DNA of 54,523 nucleotides from a bacterium (GTDB taxonomy: Bacteria > Pseudomonadota > Gammaproteobacteria > Burkholderiales > Burkholderiaceae_C), in the NCBI GenBank assembly GCA_030824555.1, contig JAVBXK010000072.1, positions 1 to 54,523 of the forward strand, read 5' to 3'. The notes under the pieces were generated by a model that made no database searches, was not told the origin of the DNA, and was given only the letters and a program-made list of their open reading frames with translations. The position numbers and the translations under genes are program-made. Shown one piece after another: positions 17,525 to 23,766 of the stretch. The stretch's first letter is position 1; each line of letters begins with the position of its first letter.

Positions 17525-18124
17525 ATGCACCGCTTGCCCTTCCTCGCCGCAGCGCGCCTGCGCCGCACAGCAGCCCACACACTGGCCGGCGTGTTTGCCA
17601 GCTCGTTTGTCCAGATATTTGCCCGCACCCTGGCAGGCGCATCGCTGGCCATGGCAGCCCTGATGGCTGTGGCCCCAGCCCACGCCGACAGCCGCAACAT
17701 GCTGCCGCGCAACGAACTGGCCGCCTACGCACAGGAATGCGCGGCCTGCCACATGGCGTATGCCCCTGGTTTTTTGCCCGCCGCATCGTGGAGCCACATG
17801 ATGAAAAACCTGGACAAGCACTACGGCACCGACGCGTCGCTGGATGCTGCCGCTGTGCAGCAAATTGCCACCTGGCTGTCTGCCAACGCCAGCACCTACA
17901 AGCGCGTGGCCGAGGCCCCGCCTGAAGACCGCATGACCCGTTCGGCCTGGTTCGAGCGCAAGCACCGCAAGATCGACTCGCTGGTGTGGCAGCACGCATC
18001 CGTCAAGAGCGCGTCCAACTGCATGGCCTGCCACACGCGTGCCGACAAAGGCAATTACGACGACGACAGCGTGACCTATCCGCAAGGGCTGCCCGCCCGC
18101 TTTCGCACCGGTTGGAACGACTGA
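17525..18124 (+). CDS. Diheme cytochrome c (DHC), cluster 2
   Basis: A 199-residue secreted diheme cytochrome with an unusually long leader (about 54 residues, hydrophobic at 36-54, ending PAHA). Heme motifs are CAACH at 72-76, followed by MAYAPGFLPAASW, and CMACH at 166-170. SAWFERKHRKIDSL matches SAWFERKHREIAAA in the cluster 1 copy. It starts 57 bp after SHP and ends 18 bp before the cytochrome b gene. Confidence 0.9.
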   Translation: MHRLPFLAAARLRRTAAHTLAGVFASSFVQIFARTLAGASLAMAALMAVAPAHADSRNMLPRNELAAYAQECAACHMAYAPGFLPAASWSHMMKNLDKHYGTDASLDAAAVQQIATWLSANASTYKRVAEAPPEDRMTRSAWFERKHRKIDSLVWQHASVKSASNCMACHTRADKGNYDDDSVTYPQGLPARFRTGWND

Positions 18125-18142
18125 ACCCAGGCGCCACACACC

Positions 18143-18970
18143 ATGACCAACCCATCCTGCTCCCCCACTATGCATACCACTCCATCCTTGAGCGCCGCAG
18201 CCGGCCCTTCAGTGGGCGCCTCGGCAGGTGCCAGATCCGCTTCCCCCGCATCTCCCGCAACCCCTTCACGGGCCAGCACCGCAGCGCCATCGCGCCGCTT
18301 GATCGACGCACCCACCCGAGCCTTTCACTGGTTGTTTGCGCTGTGTTTTCTGGGGGCCTACCTCAGCGCGGACGGCGAACGCTGGCGGCTGCTGCACGTG
18401 GTACTGGGCTACAGCATGGCCGGTTTGCTGGCGTTTCGCGTGGGCTATGGGCTGGTGGGGCCGAAACAGGTTCGGCTGAGCCTGCTGGGGTCGAAGCTGG
18501 CAGGCGGCCGGGCCTGGCTGCACAGCCTGTGGCGCGCACGCAGGCCGGGTGATGTGAACTGGCGGCAAGGCCAGAACCTGTTCATGGCACTGGCCGTGGT
18601 GGCCCTGCTGGCGCTGGTGGTGCCCATCACGCTGACGGGCTATGCCTCGTTCAACGAATGGGGCGGCGACTGGCTGGGTGAGATCCACGAAGCCGTGGGC
18701 GAAGCCTTCCTGTGGGTGGTGGTGGGGCACCTGGCTGCCATCGCGGGTTTGAGCTGGTTGCGACGCAAAAACGTGGCTGCACCCATGTTCACCGGGCGCA
18801 CCGAGGGCCGTGGCCCCGATGTGGCCCAACACAACCACACCTGGCTGGCCTGGCTGCTGTGTGCTGCCGTGTTGGGCTACGTGGCGTGGGAATGGCAGCA
18901 AGCCCCCAACGGGCTGGTCAGTCTGAGCAGCCAGCGGTTGGGCACTTCAGCTCATGACGATGAAGATTGA
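18143..18970 (+). CDS. Cytochrome b (b561-type), cluster 2
   Basis: A 275-residue membrane cytochrome b. It carries an N-terminal extension of about 48 residues rich in Ala/Ser/Pro before the first helix (RLIDAPTRAFHWLFALCFL), so a later start such as the ATG at 18170 is possible. Histidine-bearing helices include LLHVVLGYSMAGLLAFRVGYGL, split here by function, and IHEAVGEAFLWVVVGHLAAI. It ends SLSSQRLGTSAHDDED. The rubredoxin gene follows 67 bp later and is likely part of the same operon. Confidence 0.9.
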   Translation: MTNPSCSPTMHTTPSLSAAAGPSVGASAGARSASPASPATPSRASTAAPSRRLIDAPTRAFHWLFALCFLGAYLSADGERWRLLHVVLGYSMAGLLAFRVGYGLVGPKQVRLSLLGSKLAGGRAWLHSLWRARRPGDVNWRQGQNLFMALAVVALLALVVPITLTGYASFNEWGGDWLGEIHEAVGEAFLWVVVGHLAAIAGLSWLRRKNVAAPMFTGRTEGRGPDVAQHNHTWLAWLLCAAVLGYVAWEWQQAPNGLVSLSSQRLGTSAHDDED

Positions 18971-19037
18971 ACAGCTGACTGTTCAACACCATCAAGCGCT
19001 GGGAAGCTTTTTTTATTCAACATGTCAAGGTGAAAAC

Positions 19038-19202
19038 ATGAAAACGTATTTGTGTGTGGTGTGTGGGTTTGTGTACGACGAAGCCGAAGGCCGCCCGGAA
19101 GACGGCATTGCACCCGGCACGCCCTGGGCAGCGGTGCCCGACCACTGGATGTGCCCCGAGTGCAGCGTGGGCAAGGGGCAGTTCGAGATGGTGGAAATTT
19201 GA
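19038..19202 (+). CDS. Rubredoxin
   Basis: A 54-residue rubredoxin with the two iron-binding Cys pairs YLCVVCGFVYD and WMCPECSVGKGQFE, plus the conserved core EDGIAPGTPWAAVPDHW. AAGGTGA precedes the ATG at 19038. Rubredoxin carries single electrons on an Fe(Cys)4 centre in the cytoplasm. Its place at the end of the SHP/DHC/cytochrome b cluster is unusual, because those partners are membrane or periplasmic and this protein has no signal peptide. Confidence 0.95.
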   Translation: MKTYLCVVCGFVYDEAEGRPEDGIAPGTPWAAVPDHWMCPECSVGKGQFEMVEI

Positions 19203-19242
19203 GGTTGATAGTGAAAAGTGCCTCCATCGCTTTTTCAGTAAC

Positions 19243-19257
19243 ACAAGTTTGCTATCT
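19243..19257. repeat. 15-bp inverted repeat, left copy
   Basis: ACAAGTTTGCTATCT occurs here on the plus strand and as its exact reverse complement at 20782-20796. The two copies bracket the toxin-antitoxin and restriction-remnant patch (about 1.5 kb). It may mark an insertion or rearrangement boundary, or be part of the dispersed repeat. Confidence 0.6.
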
Positions 19258-19269
19258 AATTTAAAATTT

Positions 19270-19331
19270 ATAGCTGACTTGTCAATGACATAAAGCGATA
19301 AGCCCTGTTTTCTTTGTGAAAACAGGGCTTT
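19270..19331 (+). repeat. Dispersed intergenic repeat, copy D
   Basis: ATAGCTGACTTGTCAATGAC and the following bases, through AAAGCG to AAAACAGGGCTT, align directly with copy C at 20784-20844, with about two thirds identity by eye. Its right half contains a perfect 13-bp stem-loop (19300-19330). Confidence 0.6.
19300..19330. terminator. Stem-loop terminator downstream of rubredoxin
   Basis: AAGCCCTGTTTTC pairs perfectly with GAAAACAGGGCTT around the loop TTTGT, and is followed by TGGTTT. It can end transcription of the rubredoxin operon and, in the other direction, of the toxin-antitoxin operon. Confidence 0.65.
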
Positions 19332-19676
19332 GGTTTGGGCGGTGCGGGGCCCTGCAACTCGTTCGCGTTCAATTCAAGGCGCTGCGCCCGGCCATCCTCC
19401 CAGACGACGGCGTACTGGCCCAGTCGCTGTTTGCGCTCCAGGCATTTGCGCACTGCCGATTGCAGCGATGCCAGCATGGCCAACGATTCGATGCAGGGGG
19501 CTTGGTGGTGGAGACCGTCAAACAGTTGCGCTCGATGAATCCGACCGCTTCAGCAAGCACTGCCGCACTTTCACCTTGGAACGACCTGTCATGGCTGACG
19601 TTGACAACAGCCCCCTCAGGCCGCCAACGCACGTTGAGCAAGACCGGATGGCTGGTGGGCACTGGTTTGCGCATCG

Positions 19677-20048
19677 TCATGGTTTGGGGCGCTGAAGCAC
19701 TGCCTTCGCCAGGGCAGCCATCTTTTCTGTCACTCTCGCCATGGCCGACTGGTACACCACGCTGTCTTCGCGTTTGTCTACCGCCATCACCATGACGATC
19801 AACACATCGTCTTGCACGCCATACACCAGCCGGTAGCCTTGTTTGTTGAGTTTGATTTTGTAATGCCCTGCCAGTGCACCGTGAAGGGCTGCACCCGGTA
19901 CATGGGGGTTGTCCAGCCGCTTTTTCAGCAACTTGCGCAACGGCTCTTTCACCGAACCGTCCAGCTTTTGCCACTCTGCCCACGCGCTGGGCACAAACTG
20001 CAAGCGGTACTTGTGTTTGCGCGCTGGCTGGGGCGGCTCAGATGGCAT
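19677..20048 (-). CDS. RelE-family toxin of a type II toxin-antitoxin pair
   Basis: A 123-residue RelE/ParE-superfamily protein: KYRLQFVPSAWAEWQKLD, VKEPLRKLLKKRLDNPHVP, GHYKIKLNKQGYRLVYGVQD and VMAVDKREDSVVYQ. The GxYKIKL..GYRLVY core is typical of RelE mRNA interferases. The ATG at 20048 is preferred to an upstream TTG; it overlaps the antitoxin stop by 11 bp, giving coupled translation. The C-terminus extends about 25 residues beyond the usual RelE end (SAMARVTEKMAALAKAVLQ) as a helix. Likely cleaves translated mRNA when free of its antitoxin. Confidence 0.92.
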   Translation of the reverse strand: MPSEPPQPARKHKYRLQFVPSAWAEWQKLDGSVKEPLRKLLKKRLDNPHVPGAALHGALAGHYKIKLNKQGYRLVYGVQDDVLIVMVMAVDKREDSVVYQSAMARVTEKMAALAKAVLQRPKP

Positions 20049-20289
20049 CAATGTCCACCTCAATCGCCTGTGCCCGCTCGCCCATGCGTGCCAGCACCGT
20101 GCGGCCCAGTTCCTGGTCAGACAGCTCTTCGAGCATGGCCTCGAACAAAGCGGGTTCGATCATGTAGAACGCCGCCTTGTTGTGGTTCAGCACGGCCACC
20201 GGGCGGCGCTTGGCTTCACGCAACACAGCAGCCGGGTTCTTCTTGAACTCGGACATGCTGATCATCACATCGGCGTAAATGGCTTCCAT
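20038..20289 (-). CDS. Antitoxin, Phd/YefM or StbD-like
   Basis: An 83-residue antitoxin with the DNA-binding N-terminal fold ADVMISMSEFKKNPAAVL, VLNHNKAAFYMIEPALFEAM and an acidic C-terminal helix that should wrap the RelE-like toxin. AAGGAG lies 6 bp before the ATG. An AT-rich stretch (CATAATAA, 20312-20319) upstream could hold the -10 element, where the complex would autoregulate. The upstream neighbour is the DarG/HsdS remnant on the same strand. Confidence 0.9.
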   Translation of the reverse strand: MEAIYADVMISMSEFKKNPAAVLREAKRRPVAVLNHNKAAFYMIEPALFEAMLEELSDQELGRTVLARMGERAQAIEVDIDAI

Positions 20290-20362
20290 GGTTAGCTCCT
20301 TATTTGGCTCTTATTATGGCGCTGAAAGAGCGGATTTGCCTATTTTTTGACTCCGCCAAAGC

Positions 20363-20663
20363 TCACGGCAGTTCGTACACCTGCACATGCAAGCCCAAAT
20401 TGCCCAGCGCAACTTCGATATGCCCACGCACGGTGGCCCAGGGCAGTCCGCCCAGGCTTGCGCCCATTGCTGGCAGCGCAATCGACTGCACTGGGCTGCT
20501 GACCAGGAAGCCGCGCAAGTCTTGCCAGCCATCCACCACCCATTCCAACCGCGACGGGTCGCGCCAGCGCAATGCCCTTGGCCATCACACCCACGGTGTT
20601 GACCGCGTTGACGAGGGCATCCACGTCGGCATCCAGCAGGTTGCCCTGGCGACAGTTGATCAC
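20363..20663 (-). pseudogene. DarG-like macro-domain gene remnant, internally deleted
   Basis: The first frame gives [20 protein letters not shown] then [13 protein letters not shown], the start of a DarG-type macro domain that removes ADP-ribose from DNA. The expected next 45-50 residues are missing. The sequence jumps to a different frame reading [20 protein letters not shown], then [20 protein letters not shown] and a short ending VQVYELP, which is the end of the same macro domain. The join is near 20570. Only the C-terminal half of a full DarG is absent in addition. The gene cannot make an intact macro domain. It begins at a GTG overlapping the hsdS remnant stop, as in intact type I RM/DarTG loci. 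Confidence 0.8.
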
Positions 20664-20796
20664 GCTGCCTTCCCGGTGTGTTCAGGTTGGACAGAGAGCG
20701 GGACTTTGCCGGTGAGCAGGTCTTGTATCAGGCCGAGTTTTTGTTCTTGCAGCTTCTTGGCGCATACAGTCTCGACTGCAAAGATAGCAAACTTGT
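20660..20796 (-). pseudogene. C-terminal remnant of a type I restriction specificity subunit (HsdS)
   Basis: About 44 residues read in one frame: AIFAVETVCAKKLQEQKLGL then IQDLLTGKVPLSV and a stop overlapping the next gene. K..L...K.GL.QDLLTGKV is the characteristic end of HsdS proteins. Nothing of the rest of hsdS, hsdM or hsdR is seen; upstream DNA is the dispersed repeat and then the dsbD 3' end. This is the scar of a deleted type I restriction-modification locus. Confidence 0.75.
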
Positions 20797-20844
20797 CAAT
20801 ACAGGAAAGCGAAAAGACCCATTTTCTTCATGAAAACAGGGCTT
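20784..20844 (+). repeat. Dispersed intergenic repeat, copy C
   Basis: ATAGCAAACTTGTCAATACA through GAAAACAGGGCTTG aligns directly with copy D (19270-19331). Its first 13 bases belong to the 15-bp inverted repeat 20782-20796. The stem is degenerate compared with copy D. Confidence 0.6.
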
Positions 20845-20898
20845 GTCTGTGGGGGCGCAAGGTATCGCCAGGTGCGTGCCCTGGGCGTGCAGCGGTGT

Positions 20899-22857
20899 TC
20901 ACATGGCGCGGGGTGGGGCCCACACCCGGCTGATCGAGGCCAGGAATGCGTCGGCGGGTTCGTACCCCACCACCTTGCCTGCGTGGCTGCCCTGCGCATC
21001 GAAAAACACGATGCCAGGTGGGCCAAACAGTGCAAAGCGTTTGAGCAGCGCTTTGTCTTCAGCGGTGTTGCGGGTGACATCGGCCTGCAGCAGGCGGACG
21101 CCTTTCAGCTGCTGCACCACGCGGTCGTTGCTGAAGGTATTCAGCTCGAACTCTTTGCAGGCCACGCACCAGTCGGCGTAAAAGTCGAGCATGACGCGCT
21201 GCCCGTTGTTGGCTGCAGCGGCCACGGCAGCGTCGAGTGCGGCGGTGGAGTCGATGCGCTCGAACGTCAGCCCATGGGCCTGCACGGCTGTGCCGTTGGT
21301 GGCTGCACTGGCTCTCAAATGGGCCAGGGGTTGCATCACCGATTGGCCGGCGGAAGCGGCTCCTACCAGTTCCATGGACCCCAGGGCCAACGCCAGCATG
21401 CCGATCCAGCGCCCAACCAAGGGTGGCGGCTGGTGATGGGTGCCGATGGCATGGCCCAGCGCGCCCAGGCCCATGGCTGCCAGCAGCAGCCACATGCCCC
21501 AGGCCAGCATGTGCAGTTGCACCGACAGCACGGGCGACACCATCCAGATGGCCACGCCCAGCAGCATCATGCCGAACACTTGCTTGACCTTTTCCATCCA
21601 CGCACCGGCTTTGGGCAACAGGTGACCGGCCGATGCGCCCACCAGCAGCAGGGGGCCACCCATGCTGAGTGCCATGACGAACAGGGCCGAGCCGCCCAGC
21701 CACACGTCACCCGTCTGGCTGATGTACACCAATGCACCCGCCAGTGGCGCGGCCACACAAGGCCCGCACACCAGGGCCGACACGCCGCCCATGCAGAACA
21801 CACCACCCAGCGAGCCGCCGCTGAAGCGGTTGGACCAGCCCGATGCGCTGTTTTGAATGAACGAGGGCATTTGCAGCTCATACCAGCCGAACATCGACAG
21901 CGAAAACGCCACCAGCATGAGCGCAAACCCACCCAGTACCCACGCGTTTTGCAGGGCGGCTGACAAACCTTCGCCCGCCAGGCCTGCGGCCACGCCGAAG
22001 GCCGCGTACACCACGGCCATGCCCACGGTGTAGCTGGCGGCCAGTGCAATGCCCCGCTTGCGGCTGACGGGCTGGGTCTGCCCCACGATGATGGATGACA
22101 GGATGGGGATCATGGGCAGCACGCAGGGCGTGAGCGACAGCAGGAAGCCCGCCAGGGCGAACGCTGCCAGCGTGGTCAGCAGGTTGCCGCCACTCAGAAA
22201 GCGGGTGAACTGGTCGTCGGCACCACCGGTTTCGGGTGTGGTGGGGGTGACCGTGCCAGCGTGGGCCACGCCCACCTTGGGTGTGACGGTGGTGGTGGCC
22301 ACCCACGGTGTGGCACCGGCGGGCAGCTCGGCCACAGCGGTGACCTCGTCTTGGGTGGCCCCAAAAGCGCGCAAACGCACGCGCCACAGCTGATCTGCCG
22401 GCGGGTAGCACAAGCCCGCGTCGGCACACCCTTGCCAGGCGGTGCGCACGAACACTTCCGATGCGCCTTGGGCGGGTTGCACGGTCACGGCCAGGGTGCC
22501 TTCGTACATCTGGACTTCTTTGCCGAAGTTCGGGTCGAACTTGGCAATGGACGGTGGCAGATCGAGCTTGTCAGGCCACGCCATGGGGCCGCTTTCGGGC
22601 TGGATGGCCAGTTTGTCGCGGTACAGGTGGTAACCGGGGGCAATCTGCCACGTCCAGGTCACGCCCTTGGGGGTGACGGTGGCACTGGCGGCAAACGCTT
22701 GCTCGGGTGGCAGGAAGTCTGTTGCCGCCCAGCCATGGCCGCTGAACAACAGCAGCCACGTCAGCGTCAGCAGGCTGAACAGCCTGTGCAGGCCGTGTGG
22801 GGTGGCGGGTGTGGCAGGGGGGGTGGTGTGCATGAGGAGGTTCCGTCTGAAAAACAT
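20899..22857 (-). CDS. dsbD: Thiol:disulfide interchange protein DsbD
   Basis: A 652-residue transmembrane reductant conduit that passes electrons from cytoplasmic thioredoxin to periplasmic partners. It has a signal peptide near residues 25-45 and an N-terminal immunoglobulin-like domain with QGCADAGLCYPP (Cys 144 and 150). Eight membrane helices follow, with the redox Cys in LSLTPCVLPMIPILSS and VCGPCVAAPLAG. The C-terminal thioredoxin domain has DFYADWCVACKEFE. All six catalytic cysteines are present. The start may be 22857 or 22833 (8 residues shorter). It is divergent from the tlpA-apbE operon, with two opposed PmrA-like boxes in between, so it probably reduces the neighbouring TlpA-like protein or supports cytochrome maturation. 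Confidence 0.95.
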   Translation of the reverse strand: MFFRRNLLMHTTPPATPATPHGLHRLFSLLTLTWLLLFSGHGWAATDFLPPEQAFAASATVTPKGVTWTWQIAPGYHLYRDKLAIQPESGPMAWPDKLDLPPSIAKFDPNFGKEVQMYEGTLAVTVQPAQGASEVFVRTAWQGCADAGLCYPPADQLWRVRLRAFGATQDEVTAVAELPAGATPWVATTTVTPKVGVAHAGTVTPTTPETGGADDQFTRFLSGGNLLTTLAAFALAGFLLSLTPCVLPMIPILSSIIVGQTQPVSRKRGIALAASYTVGMAVVYAAFGVAAGLAGEGLSAALQNAWVLGGFALMLVAFSLSMFGWYELQMPSFIQNSASGWSNRFSGGSLGGVFCMGGVSALVCGPCVAAPLAGALVYISQTGDVWLGGSALFVMALSMGGPLLLVGASAGHLLPKAGAWMEKVKQVFGMMLLGVAIWMVSPVLSVQLHMLAWGMWLLLAAMGLGALGHAIGTHHQPPPLVGRWIGMLALALGSMELVGAASAGQSVMQPLAHLRASAATNGTAVQAHGLTFERIDSTAALDAAVAAAANNGQRVMLDFYADWCVACKEFELNTFSNDRVVQQLKGVRLLQADVTRNTAEDKALLKRFALFGPPGIVFFDAQGSHAGKVVGYEPADAFLASISRVWAPPRAM

Positions 22858-22898
22858 TCACGCCAAGGTGAGGGATGGACGGATCGTGCCGCCCCAGC

Positions 22899-22915
22899 CT
22901 GAAGTTCAGCTTAAG
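22899..22915 (-). promoter_or_regulatory. Putative PmrA/QseB-type box facing dsbD
   Basis: On the minus strand it reads CTTAAG-CTGAA-CTTCAG, 41 bp upstream of the dsbD start at 22857. Half-sites and 5-bp spacing are the same as in the box facing the tlpA operon 16 bp away. Confidence 0.6.
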
Positions 22916-22931
22916 CAGCCACCCTGTTTGT

Positions 22932-22948
22932 CTTAAGGGAGTCTTCAG
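22932..22948 (+). promoter_or_regulatory. Putative PmrA/QseB-type box facing the tlpA-apbE operon
   Basis: CTTAAG-GGAGT-CTTCAG, identical in both half-sites to the oppositely oriented box at 22899-22915. The tlpA-like start is at 23018. Confidence 0.6.
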
Positions 22949-23017
22949 GTGCGCAGGGCTCAATCCAGGGTGTCGAGCTGGCGATGGTTGCCAGCGTCTC
23001 GTTTACCAGGAACACAC

Positions 23018-23545
23018 ATGTCTTTGCACGAAACACGCAGATTCACGGCCAACGGGCACCGGCTCGCACGTGCCGCTGCTGCTGTGGTGGGCGCCGCAGC
23101 GCTTGCCTGGGGGTTGGCAGCGCAAGCCGTTGAAGTGGGGCAGAAGGCCCCCAGCCTGTCAGCGGGCGCCGTTGGCGCACAGGTGGTTTATGTCGATTTC
23201 TGGGCCTCGTGGTGCGGGCCGTGCCGCGAATCGTTCCCATGGATGAATGCCATGCAAGCCAAGTACGGCGCGCAGGGCCTGCGCATCGTGGCCATCAACG
23301 TCGACCAGAAGCCTGACGACATGAAGGCCTTTCTGAAGGACTTCCCGGCGTCGTTCGAGGTGGTGGCCGACCACAAGGGTGAGAACCCCAAGGCATGGGG
23401 TGTCAAAGGCATGCCCACCGCCTATCTGGTCGATGCCCAGGGCGTGGTGCGCAAGGTTCACCAGGGCTTCAAGCGCGCCCAGGCCGACGAGCTGGAGGCC
23501 AGCATCCGCGAGTTGCTGCAGCCGGGCAAAGGGGCTGCGAAATGA
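23018..23545 (+). CDS. TlpA/ResA-like periplasmic thioredoxin
   Basis: A 175-residue exported thioredoxin-fold protein. The leader (RRFTANGHRLARAAAAVVG then AAALAWGLAAQA) contains an Arg pair, so Tat export is conceivable. The active site is VDFWASWCGPCRESFPWM, and the cis-Pro loop is KGMPTAYLVD. It is a disulfide reductase of the AhpC/TSA-Redoxin group, likely kept reduced by DsbD encoded divergently. AGGAACACAC precedes the ATG. The stop overlaps the DUF4266 start (ATGA). TlpA-like proteins of this gene neighbourhood are thought to support cofactor or heme attachment. Confidence 0.9.
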   Translation: MSLHETRRFTANGHRLARAAAAVVGAAALAWGLAAQAVEVGQKAPSLSAGAVGAQVVYVDFWASWCGPCRESFPWMNAMQAKYGAQGLRIVAINVDQKPDDMKAFLKDFPASFEVVADHKGENPKAWGVKGMPTAYLVDAQGVVRKVHQGFKRAQADELEASIRELLQPGKGAAK

Positions 23546-23766
23546 GCCGCGCCACCGTGTGCGGCGTGTTCGTCGCATCCGTTCTGTTGAGTGGGTGTGG
23601 CCAGTTGCCGCCGGTTCAGCCCTGGGAAAAAGGCCAGTTGGCCAAGCCCTACATGGTGTTGGATGACGACCCGCTGGACCAGAAGCTGGTTCAGCACATT
23701 TATTTCAGCAAAGAAAGCGCCAGCGGTGGTGCCGGTGTGGGTGGAGGTGGCTGTGGCTGCAATTGA
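23542..23766 (+). CDS. Small lipoprotein, DUF4266
   Basis: A 74-residue lipoprotein with lipobox LLSGC (Cys near residue 19). The conserved DUF4266 core is VQPWEKGQLAKPYM then VLDDDPLDQKLVQHIYFSKE, and a Gly-rich tail ends GVGGGGCGCN. The terminal Cys pair is conserved in this family and may bind metal or a redox cofactor; function is unknown. The gene overlaps tlpA by 4 bp and the DUF3570 gene by 14 bp, so the three are tightly coupled. Confidence 0.85.
   Translation: MSRATVCGVFVASVLLSGCGQLPPVQPWEKGQLAKPYMVLDDDPLDQKLVQHIYFSKESASGGAGVGGGGCGCN

Larger units (their letters stand above)
19268..19680 (-). pseudogene. Frameshifted third gene of the toxin-antitoxin operon, unknown
   Basis: The gene begins at an ATG that overlaps the relE-like stop codon (ATGA) and encodes MTMRKPVPTSHPVLLNVRW through VLAEAVGFIER in one frame. 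From about position 19530 the sensible reading continues in another frame as QLFDGLHHQAPCIESLAML and SLQSAVRKCLERKQRLG, then YAVVWEDGRAQRLEL. In the first frame the downstream peptide becomes low-complexity and Trp/Cys-rich. A one-base shift near 19525-19535 best explains this. The rejoined product would have about 115-130 residues and no family I recognise. It may instead be a sequencing error. The tail runs into the hairpin repeat, so the original stop is uncertain. Confidence 0.6.
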
